64,000 bases of DNA. It comes from Sphingopyxis sp. MWB1 (GTDB lineage Bacteria > Pseudomonadota > Alphaproteobacteria > Sphingomonadales > Sphingomonadaceae). The first letter of the stretch is position 1; every line of letters starts with the position of its first letter. Below the pieces are notes generated by a model. The model was given only the letters and a program-made list of their open reading frames with translations. It was not told where the DNA came from and ran no database searches. Positions 16,914 through 24,745 of this stretch are shown here, piece by piece. Both the position numbers and the translations under genes were made by a program. The DNA is taken from positions 1,550,001 to 1,614,000 of the forward strand of contig NZ_JQFJ01000002.1 of assembly GCF_000763945.1 (NCBI RefSeq). Direction: 5' to 3'.

Positions 16914-17281
16914 GGACGCTTCCCCTGCGAGAGCCGCCGCTGGCGATCATAGGCCTCGTTGATCTCGGCGACGGCGATCTCATCGGTGGTGCGCTCACCC
17001 AACCCCGCGCTGCGGGCGTAGCAATAGGCGGCGCAGGCGGTGAACAGCGCCCGGTCCAGCATATGTTCGACATCGATAATGCGGTTGCTGATCGACGCCA
17101 GTTCGGAGACCAGTTCCCCCGATATGGCATCGCGCGCGGCGGGGTCGGCGAGCGTCGCAACGCCCGCCTTCACGCTGCGCTGGAGCATCGCATAGACGCT
17201 GATGCCTCGGCGCTCGGCGAGCGCGCGAAGCGCTTTGTCGAGCGATACCGGCACGCGGATAGTGTGGCGGACGAGTTTCAT
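16910..17281 (-). CDS. Ribbon-helix-helix mobilization accessory protein
   Basis: 123 residues from the ATG at 17281, chosen because GGGAGG lies nine bases upstream; the open frame extends 42 codons further without support. The N-terminus has a beta strand plus two helices, TIRVPVSLDKALRALAERRG then ISVYAMLQRSV, the pattern of CopG/MetJ-type ribbon-helix-helix DNA-binding proteins. The rest is helical. Its stop overlaps the coupling-protein start (ATGA). Proteins of this kind, such as TrwA in R388, bind oriT, help the relaxase and often repress their own operon. A candidate oriT lies about 120 bases upstream of its start. Confidence 0.75.
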   Translation of the reverse strand: MKLVRHTIRVPVSLDKALRALAERRGISVYAMLQRSVKAGVATLADPAARDAISGELVSELASISNRIIDVEHMLDRALFTACAAYCYARSAGLGERTTDEIAVAEINEAYDRQRRLSQGKRP

Positions 17282-17403
17282 TGGCCGCCTCCCATGCGAC
17301 AGCGATCCGCTGTCTCTTCCAAAGGCGGAAATCCGCGCTTTCCAAGATTGCGGTAAAAGCCGCCGTCGGATCGCCGCCTCAAAAAGTGGTGGAAAAGCTG
17401 GAT

Positions 17404-17430
17404 GCACCCGTGCGTGAGGTGTGTATCCAA
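17404..17430 (+). other. Candidate oriT nic region for the MobF relaxase
   Basis: A short inverted repeat GCAC-CC-GTGC (17404-17413) is followed directly by GTGAGGTGTGTATCC. In F-type and R388-type oriTs a hairpin arm ending in ...GC is likewise followed directly by the nic core (in F, GTGGGGTGT then the nick). A second perfect palindrome, CGATGC-GTA-GCATCG, lies at 17441-17455. Position between the ribbon-helix-helix gene and the next gene supports the call. The resemblance is from memory of those oriTs; the nick site is not established. The rest of the gap 17282-17488 shows nothing else I can name. Confidence 0.45.
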
Positions 17431-17488
17431 TTTACGGGTCCGATGCGTAGCATCGTGGCCCTGCGGCCTCGCCATAAGGGCGGCCGGA

Positions 17489-18103
17489 TCAGGCATGGTC
17501 CGAACCTTTCCGGCAAGCGTCGCACAAGGAGCCGCCGGGTTCGCCGGAGCAGCAATCGCCGGGTCGATCGCTCGCGTTCGGCATGGCGCCAGTTGCCCGT
17601 TTGGCGGAATGCTCGTCCACCCATCGGGCGATTACCGCACGGGCTTCTCTGTCGGTCTTGGGGCGGTCGATCTCGCGGCGCTGGCGCGGCTGATCGTAAA
17701 GACCATGTTCGACTATCCAGTCGCGTATTGCTCGCTCGACCGCTTCCTGCACTCGCCCGTCGAGCCGATGGGCTTCAATCGGATCGAGATGCGTGGTCAC
17801 CCCGGGAGACTCGATCAACCCGCCCAGCGGAAGATAGCTCACGCCCGCCTTCTGCAACGGCCCGTCGATCCGCAAACTTGAAACCTCGCCCTGGTGGATA
17901 TGGAGCGACGGGCGCTCATTGAGCGTCCAATGCGCGATGGAACTGCGATAGGTTTCGCCGTCCTCGTCGTCCGCGAGCAGCCGCTCGATGAGCGGTAGGG
18001 TGAATCGGGCGATACGATAGTCGGCGGTGAAGTGGAGCGTGACCTCGCGGCCACCCCACAAGTGATGGGCCCGCCGATCCATGACGCGGTGAAAAATGGA
18101 CAT
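17489..18103 (-). CDS. Unrecognised element-borne protein with Cys-rich C-terminus
   Basis: 204 residues from the ATG at 18103, preceded by AAAGGA at a good distance; ten extra upstream codons are open but unsupported. The N-terminus MSIFHRVMDRRAHH is basic. The centre contains ERPSLHIHQGEVSSLRIDG, and SLRIDG...GVSYLPLGGLIESPG suggests a beta-rich fold. Helices follow (VQEAVERAIRDWIVEHGL). The last 30 residues carry CCSGEPGGSLCDAC, a possible metal-binding cluster of four Cys. No signal peptide or membrane segment is seen. It sits between the AlpA-like regulator and the mobilization genes on the same strand, so it may be part of the element's backbone rather than cargo. I do not recognise the family. 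Confidence 0.65.
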   Translation of the reverse strand: MSIFHRVMDRRAHHLWGGREVTLHFTADYRIARFTLPLIERLLADDEDGETYRSSIAHWTLNERPSLHIHQGEVSSLRIDGPLQKAGVSYLPLGGLIESPGVTTHLDPIEAHRLDGRVQEAVERAIRDWIVEHGLYDQPRQRREIDRPKTDREARAVIARWVDEHSAKRATGAMPNASDRPGDCCSGEPGGSLCDACRKGSDHA

Positions 18104-18210
18104 AGGGAATCCTTTCGTGAAATCACGATGCAAAGCTCTCGGGTGCTTCGGGGAGCAGGCGCGGAGTGGCCCGCCAGTTCAAAAGGCTGGGGCCGTGGAG
18201 CGCCTGCGGG

Positions 18211-18384
18211 TCAGATGGTTGTGCGGGACTGCGCCAATCGCCGGATGGATTCGGTGGTCAGCAGGGTTCGTCTGCCGATCTTGATGGCGTCGAGGCCACC
18301 GGATTTAATCAGGGCGTAAACCGACGACCGCCCGACGCCGAGCGCCTTGGCGGTGTCATTAATCGATATGGCAATGGGTTCCAT
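18211..18384 (-). CDS. AlpA/excisionase-like helix-turn-helix DNA-binding protein
   Basis: 57 residues from the ATG at 18384, with a strong AAGGAGG eight bases upstream. The protein is a MerR-like winged helix of the excisionase family: ISINDTAKALGVGRSSVYAL (recognition helix), then IKIGRRTLLTTESIRRLAQS. Members bind DNA near attachment sites to promote excision or activate integrase transcription, as AlpA does in E. coli. It is on the same strand as the integrase but separated from it by the membrane protein gene. The 174-base gap upstream (18385-18558) shows nothing else I can name. Confidence 0.82.
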   Translation of the reverse strand: MEPIAISINDTAKALGVGRSSVYALIKSGGLDAIKIGRRTLLTTESIRRLAQSRTTI

Positions 18385-18558
18385 GTGCGTGCCTCCTTGC
18401 TGCCGATTCGCGGCGAGAGACATGCCAAGTTGCACATGGTTGCCGGTGTGTCGTCCAGCAATGGGAAAGCCCTAGAAGTCTGCCGATGGCGCGCTTTACA
18501 GGAATGCAGGGACAGGTCCGAAAATCCGTTCGCGGCGATCGAAAAACGAAAACGCTGG

Positions 18559-19458
18559 TCAGCGGGCTTTGACGGACGCATTCACCTCCAAATGCGTGCA
18601 GATTTTTTCAGCATACCGCGTCAACTGATCGCGGCGCGGCACGTCCCCGGACTCATCGGCATTGTTTTCGAGCCATTTGTACAGCCAATCTTTGACGGTG
18701 CTGATGGCCGCCGTTCGATCGCTCATATCCAATGTTGCTAGCCGGGGATCGCCGATCAGGGCGATAATCGCATCGTCATACCGGTATTTTCTGTTTCGGC
18801 CGGGTCCGCCTCGGCGCTTCGGTCTGCTCGTCGCGAGCATCAACTCGACATCATCGCGATGAAGATAAAGGTCGGCGGGTAGCGCCATAGCGGTCGGGTA
18901 ACGCATGACCATCCCCCGATCCTTGCTGTGTTCGGAGAACAGGAAATAGCGCAGCCTGCCGAAAAACTGCCTGCGCTTGAGAGGAACCCGCTGCTTGCGG
19001 AAGCGGGAAAGATAATAGGCTTTCGGGCCGTCCACCTTCTGCAAATAGCCCAGCACCTCATCAAAGAGCCTGTCCGGCGCGTGGGGTAGTTTCAACGGCG
19101 CGTCGGGAATTTTGAGGCCGTATTGATAAGCCTGCCGCCAAAGGTGCGGCGCTATCGTGGCGGCCAGCGTGCCCAATGCGAGGTAGAAGAAAAGGTCCGT
19201 CGCTGTCGAATGGCCTGAGACCAGGAGGCCGATCAAAAGGAGGACAGACAGGAATCCGAAGGCAAAGCTGATGACGAAGGCTAGGTTATAATATCGAACC
19301 GGCGACGGCTTGGCCTGATTGATGATCGCCGCGTTCAAGCTCAAGCCTTCGTCCAGATCGTCCGACCTGAATTGGGCCAACACTTTCCAGAGCGGCACGT
19401 CGTCGGCTTCATCCCCATCTGCAAAGATTTTCCAACCTTCTCCGGGGCGACCTGTCAT
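18559..19458 (-). CDS. Two-TM membrane protein overlapping the integrase gene
   Basis: 299 residues from the ATG at 19458, preceded by AAAGGAGG and overlapping the integrase stop as ATGA. The N-terminal ~55 residues are soluble (WKIFADGDEADDVPLWKVLA). Two hydrophobic segments follow at about 57-81 and 88-105, then ~190 cytoplasmic-looking residues rich in Arg/Lys (RKQRVPLKRRQFFGRLRYF, RPKRRGGPGRNRKYRYDDA). The C-terminal third is helical. The family is unknown to me. Its translation is coupled to integrase, so it may act when the element excises or establishes; it could also be a passenger exploiting the promoter. No enzymatic motif was found. Confidence 0.75.
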   Translation of the reverse strand: MTGRPGEGWKIFADGDEADDVPLWKVLAQFRSDDLDEGLSLNAAIINQAKPSPVRYYNLAFVISFAFGFLSVLLLIGLLVSGHSTATDLFFYLALGTLAATIAPHLWRQAYQYGLKIPDAPLKLPHAPDRLFDEVLGYLQKVDGPKAYYLSRFRKQRVPLKRRQFFGRLRYFLFSEHSKDRGMVMRYPTAMALPADLYLHRDDVELMLATSRPKRRGGPGRNRKYRYDDAIIALIGDPRLATLDMSDRTAAISTVKDWLYKWLENNADESGDVPRRDQLTRYAEKICTHLEVNASVKAR

Positions 19459-20648
19459 CTGTTCCCTCCTTTGCGCAGTTCGTCCAGATAGTCGCTCCAC
19501 CACTGCGCCATTTCAACACGCTCAGTCCAATAGGCAGACTGGTTGTATATGCGCCGGACGCTGCCCGCGACCATGTGCGCCAGCGCCCGCTCGATCGCGT
19601 CGGGGTTCCATTTACCGGATTCGTTCAAAAGCGATGATGCAGATGTGCGAAAGCCGTGGGCCGTCATCTGGTCCTTGGGATAACCCATCCGGCGGAGCGC
19701 CGCATTGATCGTATTCTCACTGATCGGCCGAGCCCGCGATCTGATCGACGGGAACACGTAGCGGCCAGAACCGGACAGGGATCGCATATTGGTAAGGATC
19801 GCGAGAGACTGCCGAGACAAGGGTACTGAATGAGGCTGGCGCATCTTCATCTTCCCTTCCGGAATGATCCAGACCGCCTTGCCAAAATCTACCTCCGTCC
19901 ATTCCATATGACGGATTTCGCCGGGGCGCTGGAACACATGGGGCGTCAACTTCAGCGCGTGCATCACGGCTGGGTCGCCTTGATAATCTTCGATCGCGCG
20001 AAGCAACGCCCCGAATGTGACTGCATCGGTGATTGCCGGGAAATGCTTGACCCTCGGGGTTGTCAGCGCGCCGATCAGCAACTGAGCCGGATCGCGTTCC
20101 GCGCGCGCCGTCGCAACTGCATAGCGAAACACTCGACTGGCGAAGGCACGCAAAAGATTTGCCGTCTCCAGTCGGCCCCGGCGCTCGTGCTTTCGCAATT
20201 CGTGCAACAATTCCTGCGGTGTGATCTCGGCCACCGGGCGTTTGCCGTAATCGTTCCCGAGCAGTTTCACGAACCAGCGCATCTTTGCCAGCGTGGGCTC
20301 CGCCATCCCCTCCCGCGCCTTCTTCTCGATCAGCTCCTGCGCTACACTGGAAAAGCTGTTGCTGGCGCGAATGCCCGCCTCGATGCGCTCTTGACGCTTA
20401 ACAAAATTGGGATCGATCGAATGAGCCAGTTGCCTTCGTGCTGCATCGCGGGCGCTACGCGCTTCGGCCAAGGTTATTTCAGGGTAGGAGCCTAACGCCA
20501 ATTTCCGCTCCACGCCGTTCATCCGATATTTGACGCGCCACAGCTTGCTACCCCTTGGATTGATCAGCAGGTATAAGCCCTGCGAATCCGAGACCTTGTA
20601 AGGCTTTTCCTTGGGCTTCGCCTTTCGAATTGCGGTGTCGGTTAGCAC
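19455..20648 (-). CDS. int: P4-type tyrosine recombinase (integrase)
   Basis: 397 residues with a GTG start at 20648. The N-terminal ~90 residues are the DUF4102 arm-binding domain (MLTDTAIRKAKPKEKPYKVS, DSQGLYLLI, GSYPEITLAEAR). A core-binding domain follows at ~95-190. The catalytic domain shows R241 in QRPGEIR, H331-GF-R334, H358 in LAHMVAG and the nucleophile Y373 in SAYWTERVEMAQWW. All catalytic positions are intact. P4-type enzymes integrate elements at tRNA 3' ends, and tRNA-Cys is 168 bases upstream. Its Shine-Dalgarno GAGG lies inside a strong hairpin (20652-20688), so translation may be controlled. The downstream membrane protein gene overlaps its stop. Confidence 0.95.
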   Translation of the reverse strand: MLTDTAIRKAKPKEKPYKVSDSQGLYLLINPRGSKLWRVKYRMNGVERKLALGSYPEITLAEARSARDAARRQLAHSIDPNFVKRQERIEAGIRASNSFSSVAQELIEKKAREGMAEPTLAKMRWFVKLLGNDYGKRPVAEITPQELLHELRKHERRGRLETANLLRAFASRVFRYAVATARAERDPAQLLIGALTTPRVKHFPAITDAVTFGALLRAIEDYQGDPAVMHALKLTPHVFQRPGEIRHMEWTEVDFGKAVWIIPEGKMKMRQPHSVPLSRQSLAILTNMRSLSGSGRYVFPSIRSRARPISENTINAALRRMGYPKDQMTAHGFRTSASSLLNESGKWNPDAIERALAHMVAGSVRRIYNQSAYWTERVEMAQWWSDYLDELRKGGNR

Positions 20649-20651
20649 GAT

Positions 20652-20688
20652 GGGGGCCTCGCTTTCATGGAGGCTCAGCGAAGCCCCC
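20652..20688 (-). promoter_or_regulatory. Hairpin covering the integrase ribosome-binding site
   Basis: GGGGGCCTCGCT and AGCGAAGCCCCC (plus-strand sense) pair at 11 of 12 positions around a 13-base loop. In the integrase mRNA the 3' arm contains AGCGAGGCCCCC, and the GAGG that serves as Shine-Dalgarno lies in this arm, four bases before the GTG codon region begins. An ATG in the loop opens an eight-codon out-of-frame mini-ORF ending across the integrase GTG (GTGCTAA). Sequestration of the start site is inferred from this geometry. Confidence 0.5.
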
Positions 20689-20815
20689 TGATTAGGCCCC
20701 CAACGTCTGCAACTACAGGCAAACAGAGGCCATCACTGGCAATCAGCGAATGGCCCTAAACTATCGGAAATCAGGGTTTTTTTCAACCATCAGCACACCT
20801 CGGCTGACAGGATTA

Positions 20816-20889
20816 TGGAGGCCCGAGCCGGAATCGAACCGGCGTATACGGATTTGCAGTCCGCTGCGTCACCACTCCGCCATCGGGCC
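20816..20889 (-). tRNA. tRNA-Cys (GCA)
   Basis: The minus strand folds into a full cloverleaf: acceptor GGCCCGA/TCGGGCC, D-loop with GAGTGG, anticodon loop CTGCAAA giving GCA, T-arm GCCGGTTCGATTCCGGC, discriminator T and encoded CCA at 20816-20818. The anticodon and D-arm match bacterial tRNA-Cys. The 3' end points toward the integrase gene, so it is the likely attachment site, with the intact gene retained on the chromosome side. The 217 bases on its other side (20890-21106) lead to the methyltransferase-like gene and show nothing else definite. Confidence 0.96.
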
Positions 20890-21106
20890 TCATGCGGTGG
20901 GTTCCGCCCACTAGCCGCCTGTGTTTCGCATTGCAATCGGCTTATTGCTTCCGCCTCCGTCCCATATGCGGGGTTGGCGCATTCCTGCCGGGCGGCTATG
21001 CGCGACAGGACGCGGCCCGAGACTGTATTATTATTGCAATACAGCACAACCTGGGCTAAGGCCGCGTTGAAACAGGATGATGCCCGAGGGAATCGGAACA
21101 AGGCTG

Positions 21107-21769
21107 ATGGCAACGAAATATAGCGAAATCACTGGAGCGGAGATGCGGGCTGCGATGATCGACAGCCAGCTGCGGCCCAATGATGTGATCGATCCCACCG
21201 TTCTGGCCGCGATGGCGAGCGTTGCGCGCGAAAAACATGTGCCGGAGGCGCTGGCGAGCGTCGCTTATATGGATCGCCCCCTTTCGCTGGGCGCGGGCCG
21301 CGCGCTCAATCCGCCGCTGGTGACGGGGCGTATGCTGGTTGCGGCCGAAATCCGCCCCGGGCTGCGTGTACTGCTGATCGGCGGCGCCAGCGGCTATATG
21401 GCCGCGCTGCTCGCCCATATGGGAGCAGAGGTGCATGCGGTGGAAGAGGAAGAGGCGCTTACGACCCTCGCGCACGGTGCGCTTGCGGATTCGCGCATTC
21501 AGTGGGTGAAAGGCCCCCTGGCGGCTGGCGCCCCCGACGCAGCGCCCTTTGACCGGATCATCATTGATGGTGCGGTCGAAGTGGTTCCCGATGCGCTTGT
21601 GGCCCAGCTTGCGGACGGTGGCCGTCTCGTCGCCGCGCGCCGTGAATCCAGCGTGACCCGCCTCGTATTCGGCGTGAAGGCTGGCGGCACAATATCGCTG
21701 CGCAGCTTTGCCGACATGGGCGCGAGCCCGCTTCCCGGCTTTGCCGCACCGGCGGGCTTTCGTTTCTGA
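21107..21769 (+). CDS. Protein-L-isoaspartate O-methyltransferase family protein
   Basis: 220 residues from the ATG at 21107, with AAGG upstream; an earlier in-frame ATG at 21077 is less well supported. The start MRAAMIDSQLRPNDVIDPTV and the SAM-binding stretch VLLIGGASGYMAALLAHMGA are typical of PCMT-family proteins (COG2518) in sphingomonads. The usual GxGSGYxxA loop is degenerate (GGASGYMAA), so repair of damaged aspartyl residues is not assured. It immediately precedes tolC, an arrangement I recall as conserved in related genomes. It is the first chromosomal gene beyond tRNA-Cys and the mobile element. Confidence 0.8.
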   Translation: MATKYSEITGAEMRAAMIDSQLRPNDVIDPTVLAAMASVAREKHVPEALASVAYMDRPLSLGAGRALNPPLVTGRMLVAAEIRPGLRVLLIGGASGYMAALLAHMGAEVHAVEEEEALTTLAHGALADSRIQWVKGPLAAGAPDAAPFDRIIIDGAVEVVPDALVAQLADGGRLVAARRESSVTRLVFGVKAGGTISLRSFADMGASPLPGFAAPAGFRF

Positions 21770-21798
21770 CCCCTCCCTTTCTTTCCAGGCTGACAGCG

Positions 21799-23289
21799 AT
21801 GACCCACAGACAGAAGAGCAAGACGACCCTCCGCAGCCGCTGGCTGGGCGGGCTGGCGCTTGGCGCCCTCTTGCTGCCGGGAATCGCACAGGCGGAAACA
21901 TTGCGGGGCGCACTGGCCAAAGCGTACGAAAATAACCCGACCCTGACAGCAGCACGCGCTGGCCAGCGCGCCAATGACGAAAATGTCCCCATTCAGAAGA
22001 GCTATGGATTGCCCGATGTCGGCGCGCGCGCCAATTATGAGGAAAATCTGATCATCCCGGGCAATGCCTTTAACTCGCCCGTCCGGTCTTTCAGCAGCAA
22101 CGCGCAATTGTCGGTGCCCATTTATCAGGGCGGGGCGGTACGCAATGCCGTGCGCGCCGCCAAATATCGCGTCGAAGCGGGGCAAGCCGATCTGCGCGCG
22201 ACCGAGGCGAGCATCTTTTCGCAAGTGGTCGCCGCCTATATGGACGTCATCCGCGATCAGGCCATTGTCCGCCTCAACCGGAACAATGTGTCGGTTCTGC
22301 GCACCAATTTGCAGGCGACAAGCGATCGATTTGAAATCGGCGACTTGACCCGCACCGACGTTGCCCAGTCAGAGGCGCGCCTCGCGCTGGCCGAAAGCGA
22401 ATTGCGCCGCGCCGAAGCCAATCTGATTGCCAGCCGGGAGGCTTATATTCAGCTCGTCGGCGAAGCGCCCGTCGATCTGGAGCCGCCGCCGGCACTCCCC
22501 AATCTGCCCGCCACCGCCGATCAAGCCGTGGCCGTGGCGCTGGAAAACAACCCCGATATCGAGGCCGCCAATCTTGCGGTCGAAGCCTCGCGCTCTGATA
22601 TCGGCGTCGCCAAATCGGCACGCTCGCCCAAGGTTTCAGCGACATTGGGCGGCGGCTATAATAATTTCCTCGGCTCGCTCGACAGCGGCGTTCCGGGGGT
22701 CGACGTCCGGCAGGAAACCTCAAGTGCCGCCGCCGGGATCAGCGTCACCCTGCCCATTTTCAGCGGCGGGCGCAGTTCGGCCCAGGTGCGGCAAGCCCAA
22801 TCGCGCAGCAGCCAGGCGATCGAAAATTATGTCGCGACCGAACGCAATGTCATCGCGCAGACGCGCGGCGCCTATGCCGCGTGGCGCGCCAATGAGCAGG
22901 TGATTTCGGCAACCCAGCAGGCGGTCGGCGCCAACGCTCTCTCGCTTGAAGGGGTGCGCGCCGAAAACAGCGTCGGCACGCGCACCATCCTCGACATTCT
23001 GAATGCCGAGCAGGAATATCTGAACACGCAAGTCCAGCTGGTTTCGGCGCAGCGCAATTCCTATGTCGCCGCCTTTTCGGTACTCGCCGCCATGGGCCGG
23101 GCCGAGGCGCGCGATCTCGGCATAGAGGGCGGCCCGCTTTACGATCCCGCCGTCAATTATGAGCGCGTGAAAAATGAAATCTGGGATTGGGCCGACGATC
23201 CGACCCCGCGCCAGCAGGCCACCGACACGCGCGACATTCCCGCGGCCGATGCCAGCCTGCCTGCCGACACGCCCTCGGCCCGCCGATAA
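21799..23289 (+). CDS. tolC: TolC-family outer membrane efflux protein
   Basis: 496 residues. A signal peptide runs LALGALLLPGIAQA, with cleavage expected after residue 32. The mature protein starts ETLRGALAKAYENNPTLTAA, a hallmark of TolC-family OEP repeats. The second repeat contains ADQAVAVALENNPDIEAANL. Long alpha-helical coiled-coil stretches and GTRTILDILNAEQEYLNTQV are also characteristic. It forms trimeric outer-membrane/periplasmic channels for type I secretion and multidrug efflux. It follows the methyltransferase-like gene by 29 bases and precedes popZ. Length is normal for the family. Confidence 0.93.
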   Translation: MTHRQKSKTTLRSRWLGGLALGALLLPGIAQAETLRGALAKAYENNPTLTAARAGQRANDENVPIQKSYGLPDVGARANYEENLIIPGNAFNSPVRSFSSNAQLSVPIYQGGAVRNAVRAAKYRVEAGQADLRATEASIFSQVVAAYMDVIRDQAIVRLNRNNVSVLRTNLQATSDRFEIGDLTRTDVAQSEARLALAESELRRAEANLIASREAYIQLVGEAPVDLEPPPALPNLPATADQAVAVALENNPDIEAANLAVEASRSDIGVAKSARSPKVSATLGGGYNNFLGSLDSGVPGVDVRQETSSAAAGISVTLPIFSGGRSSAQVRQAQSRSSQAIENYVATERNVIAQTRGAYAAWRANEQVISATQQAVGANALSLEGVRAENSVGTRTILDILNAEQEYLNTQVQLVSAQRNSYVAAFSVLAAMGRAEARDLGIEGGPLYDPAVNYERVKNEIWDWADDPTPRQQATDTRDIPAADASLPADTPSARR

Positions 23290-23380
23290 GGGGCCCTGCG
23301 AATAGGGCTTGGCAAATCCGCCCCCCAGCCGGTAAGAGATGGTTAACCGTCCTTCGCGGGCGCAATTCAGGGGGCCTTTA

Positions 23381-23809
23381 ATGGGCGATATGTCGCGGGA
23401 ACCGTCGATGGAAGATATTTTGTCGTCGATTCGGCGCGTCATTGCCCGCGACGAAGCCCCCGGCACCGTCAAGGCGCCCCGACCCGACCCTGCGGTCGGC
23501 GCGAACCCCGGCGATATACTCGATCTTCGCAAGGAAGCCTTGGCGCCAGAGGCGGAGACCGAGGGCGAGGAAGAGCTGATCTCGAACGAAAGCGCCGCCG
23601 CAACGCGCCAGTCGCTCGAAGCGTTGAGCGCCGCTATGGCGGCCCCCGCGCCCGCGGGCGGCAATAGCAGCGGCGCCCGCTCCATCGAAGACGTCGTGGT
23701 CGATGCGCTGCGTCCCATGCTCAAGGAATGGCTCGACGCCAATCTGCCGCAGATGGTCGAAACGATGGTGGCCAGGGAAATCGCCCGCATCACGGGTCGG
23801 CAGGATTAG
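23381..23809 (+). CDS. popZ: PopZ-like polar organizing protein (DUF2497)
   Basis: 142 residues from the ATG at 23381, preceded by GGGGG. The N-terminal SREPSMEDILSSIRRVIARD is the conserved PopZ short helix that binds client proteins. An acidic, low-complexity centre (PEAETEGEEEL) follows, then the C-terminal oligomerization helices VVDALRPMLKEWLDANLPQM and ARITGRQ. PopZ forms a polar microdomain that anchors the chromosome centromere and cell-cycle regulators in alphaproteobacteria. In relatives it is usually followed by valS, which is not the case here. Confidence 0.88.
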   Translation: MGDMSREPSMEDILSSIRRVIARDEAPGTVKAPRPDPAVGANPGDILDLRKEALAPEAETEGEEELISNESAAATRQSLEALSAAMAAPAPAGGNSSGARSIEDVVVDALRPMLKEWLDANLPQMVETMVAREIARITGRQD

Positions 23810-23863
23810 CCAGCGGCGGCTCTGGTGCCGCTCTCCCATGATGTAATCGCCAACGCGCGGGGA

Positions 23864-24745
23864 TCAGCCCCCGCTTTCACCTGCCCATATTTCCAGCAAA
23901 TGCCGCGCGATCGCCAGCGGCGGCGGCACGACAAAGGGGGCGTTCATATCGCCCGCAAGCGCAGCACGCACCTCGGCGCGGTCGACCCAGATTGCCGCCT
24001 CAATCTCCGTTTCGTCGAGCGTCAGCGCGGGGTCGAGCGCGCGCGCACGGCACCCGATCATCAGCGACGATGGGAAAGGCCAAGGCTGGCTCGCAACATA
24101 GCGGACATCCTCGACACGAATCCCCGCTTCCTCGAACAACTCCCGCGCCACCGCTTCTTCGAGTGATTCGCCGGGCTCGACAAATCCGGCAAGTGCGGAA
24201 AAGACTGCGGGGGGAAAAGCCGCTTGGCGGCCGACAAGGACCCGGCCTCCATATTCAGCGAGCATGATCACCACCGGATCGACCCGCGGGAAATGTTCGG
24301 CCCGGCACGCGTCGCAGCGGCGACCCCAACCAGCGCGAAACAAGGCGGTCGGTGCGCCGCAGGCCGCGCAGAAACGGTGGCGCGCATGCCAATCGACCAG
24401 GCTGCGCGCCCCGCCATAAAGCGCGAGACCCTGCCCGCTCAGCAGCGACAGCCGCCGCATCACCGTCCGCGAACGCCCATCGATCCGTTCGGCGGGATGC
24501 GGTTCGCGCACGAAATAGGCGGCGCCCTGCGCATCGCGGCCCAGTAGCATAGGGCTGCGCTGGTCGGCGGGGTCCAGCGGCTCCCAACACAGGCCCCCGC
24601 CCTCCCCCGGCACGAAATCAATGCCGTCGAGCACCAGACAGCGCGACCGGGGATCGGCCACCGCTTCGGCAAAAGCCGCCGCATCGCTTCGCAAGGGATC
24701 GGCGCGGTCTAGCCACGCCCCGGTAAAGCCAAGCGGTCCCGGCAT
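23864..24745 (-). CDS. nudC: NAD(+) diphosphatase NudC (Nudix hydrolase)
   Basis: 293 residues. A zinc ribbon with CAACG and CDAC (two CxxC knuckles) is followed by FPRVDPVVIML and a Nudix box G-x5-E-x7-RELFEEAG. A SQPWPFPSSLMIG motif downstream is diagnostic of the NADH pyrophosphatase subfamily. It hydrolyses NAD(H) to NMN(H) and AMP, and in E. coli decaps NAD-RNA. The start ATG overlaps the upstream serine-hydrolase stop as TGATG, so the two are coupled. It is the last gene of the mutY unit on the minus strand. Confidence 0.9.
   Translation of the reverse strand: MPGPLGFTGAWLDRADPLRSDAAAFAEAVADPRSRCLVLDGIDFVPGEGGGLCWEPLDPADQRSPMLLGRDAQGAAYFVREPHPAERIDGRSRTVMRRLSLLSGQGLALYGGARSLVDWHARHRFCAACGAPTALFRAGWGRRCDACRAEHFPRVDPVVIMLAEYGGRVLVGRQAAFPPAVFSALAGFVEPGESLEEAVARELFEEAGIRVEDVRYVASQPWPFPSSLMIGCRARALDPALTLDETEIEAAIWVDRAEVRAALAGDMNAPFVVPPPLAIARHLLEIWAGESGG

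Larger units (their letters stand above)
1..20815. mobile_element. Integrative mobilizable element carrying a defence island (left end outside the window)
   Basis: A P4-type integrase (19455-20648) lies just downstream of the 3' end of tRNA-Cys (20816-20889), the usual arrangement for elements integrated into a tRNA 3' end. Inward follow an AlpA-like regulator, a ribbon-helix-helix mobilization protein, a TraD-type coupling protein and a MobF relaxase, then defence cargo with visibly more A+T-rich codon choice than the flanking chromosome. No conjugative pilus or VirB genes are seen, so I call it mobilizable rather than self-transmissible. I could not find a second copy of the tRNA 3' end leftward, so the left boundary is taken to lie beyond base 1. 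The exact right boundary within or next to the tRNA is inferred. Confidence 0.65.

Noticed and set aside
17278..17496. 72-codon minus-strand frame in the oriT gap
   Set aside because: No Shine-Dalgarno, overlaps the next gene's stop and covers the palindromic region; better explained as oriT.
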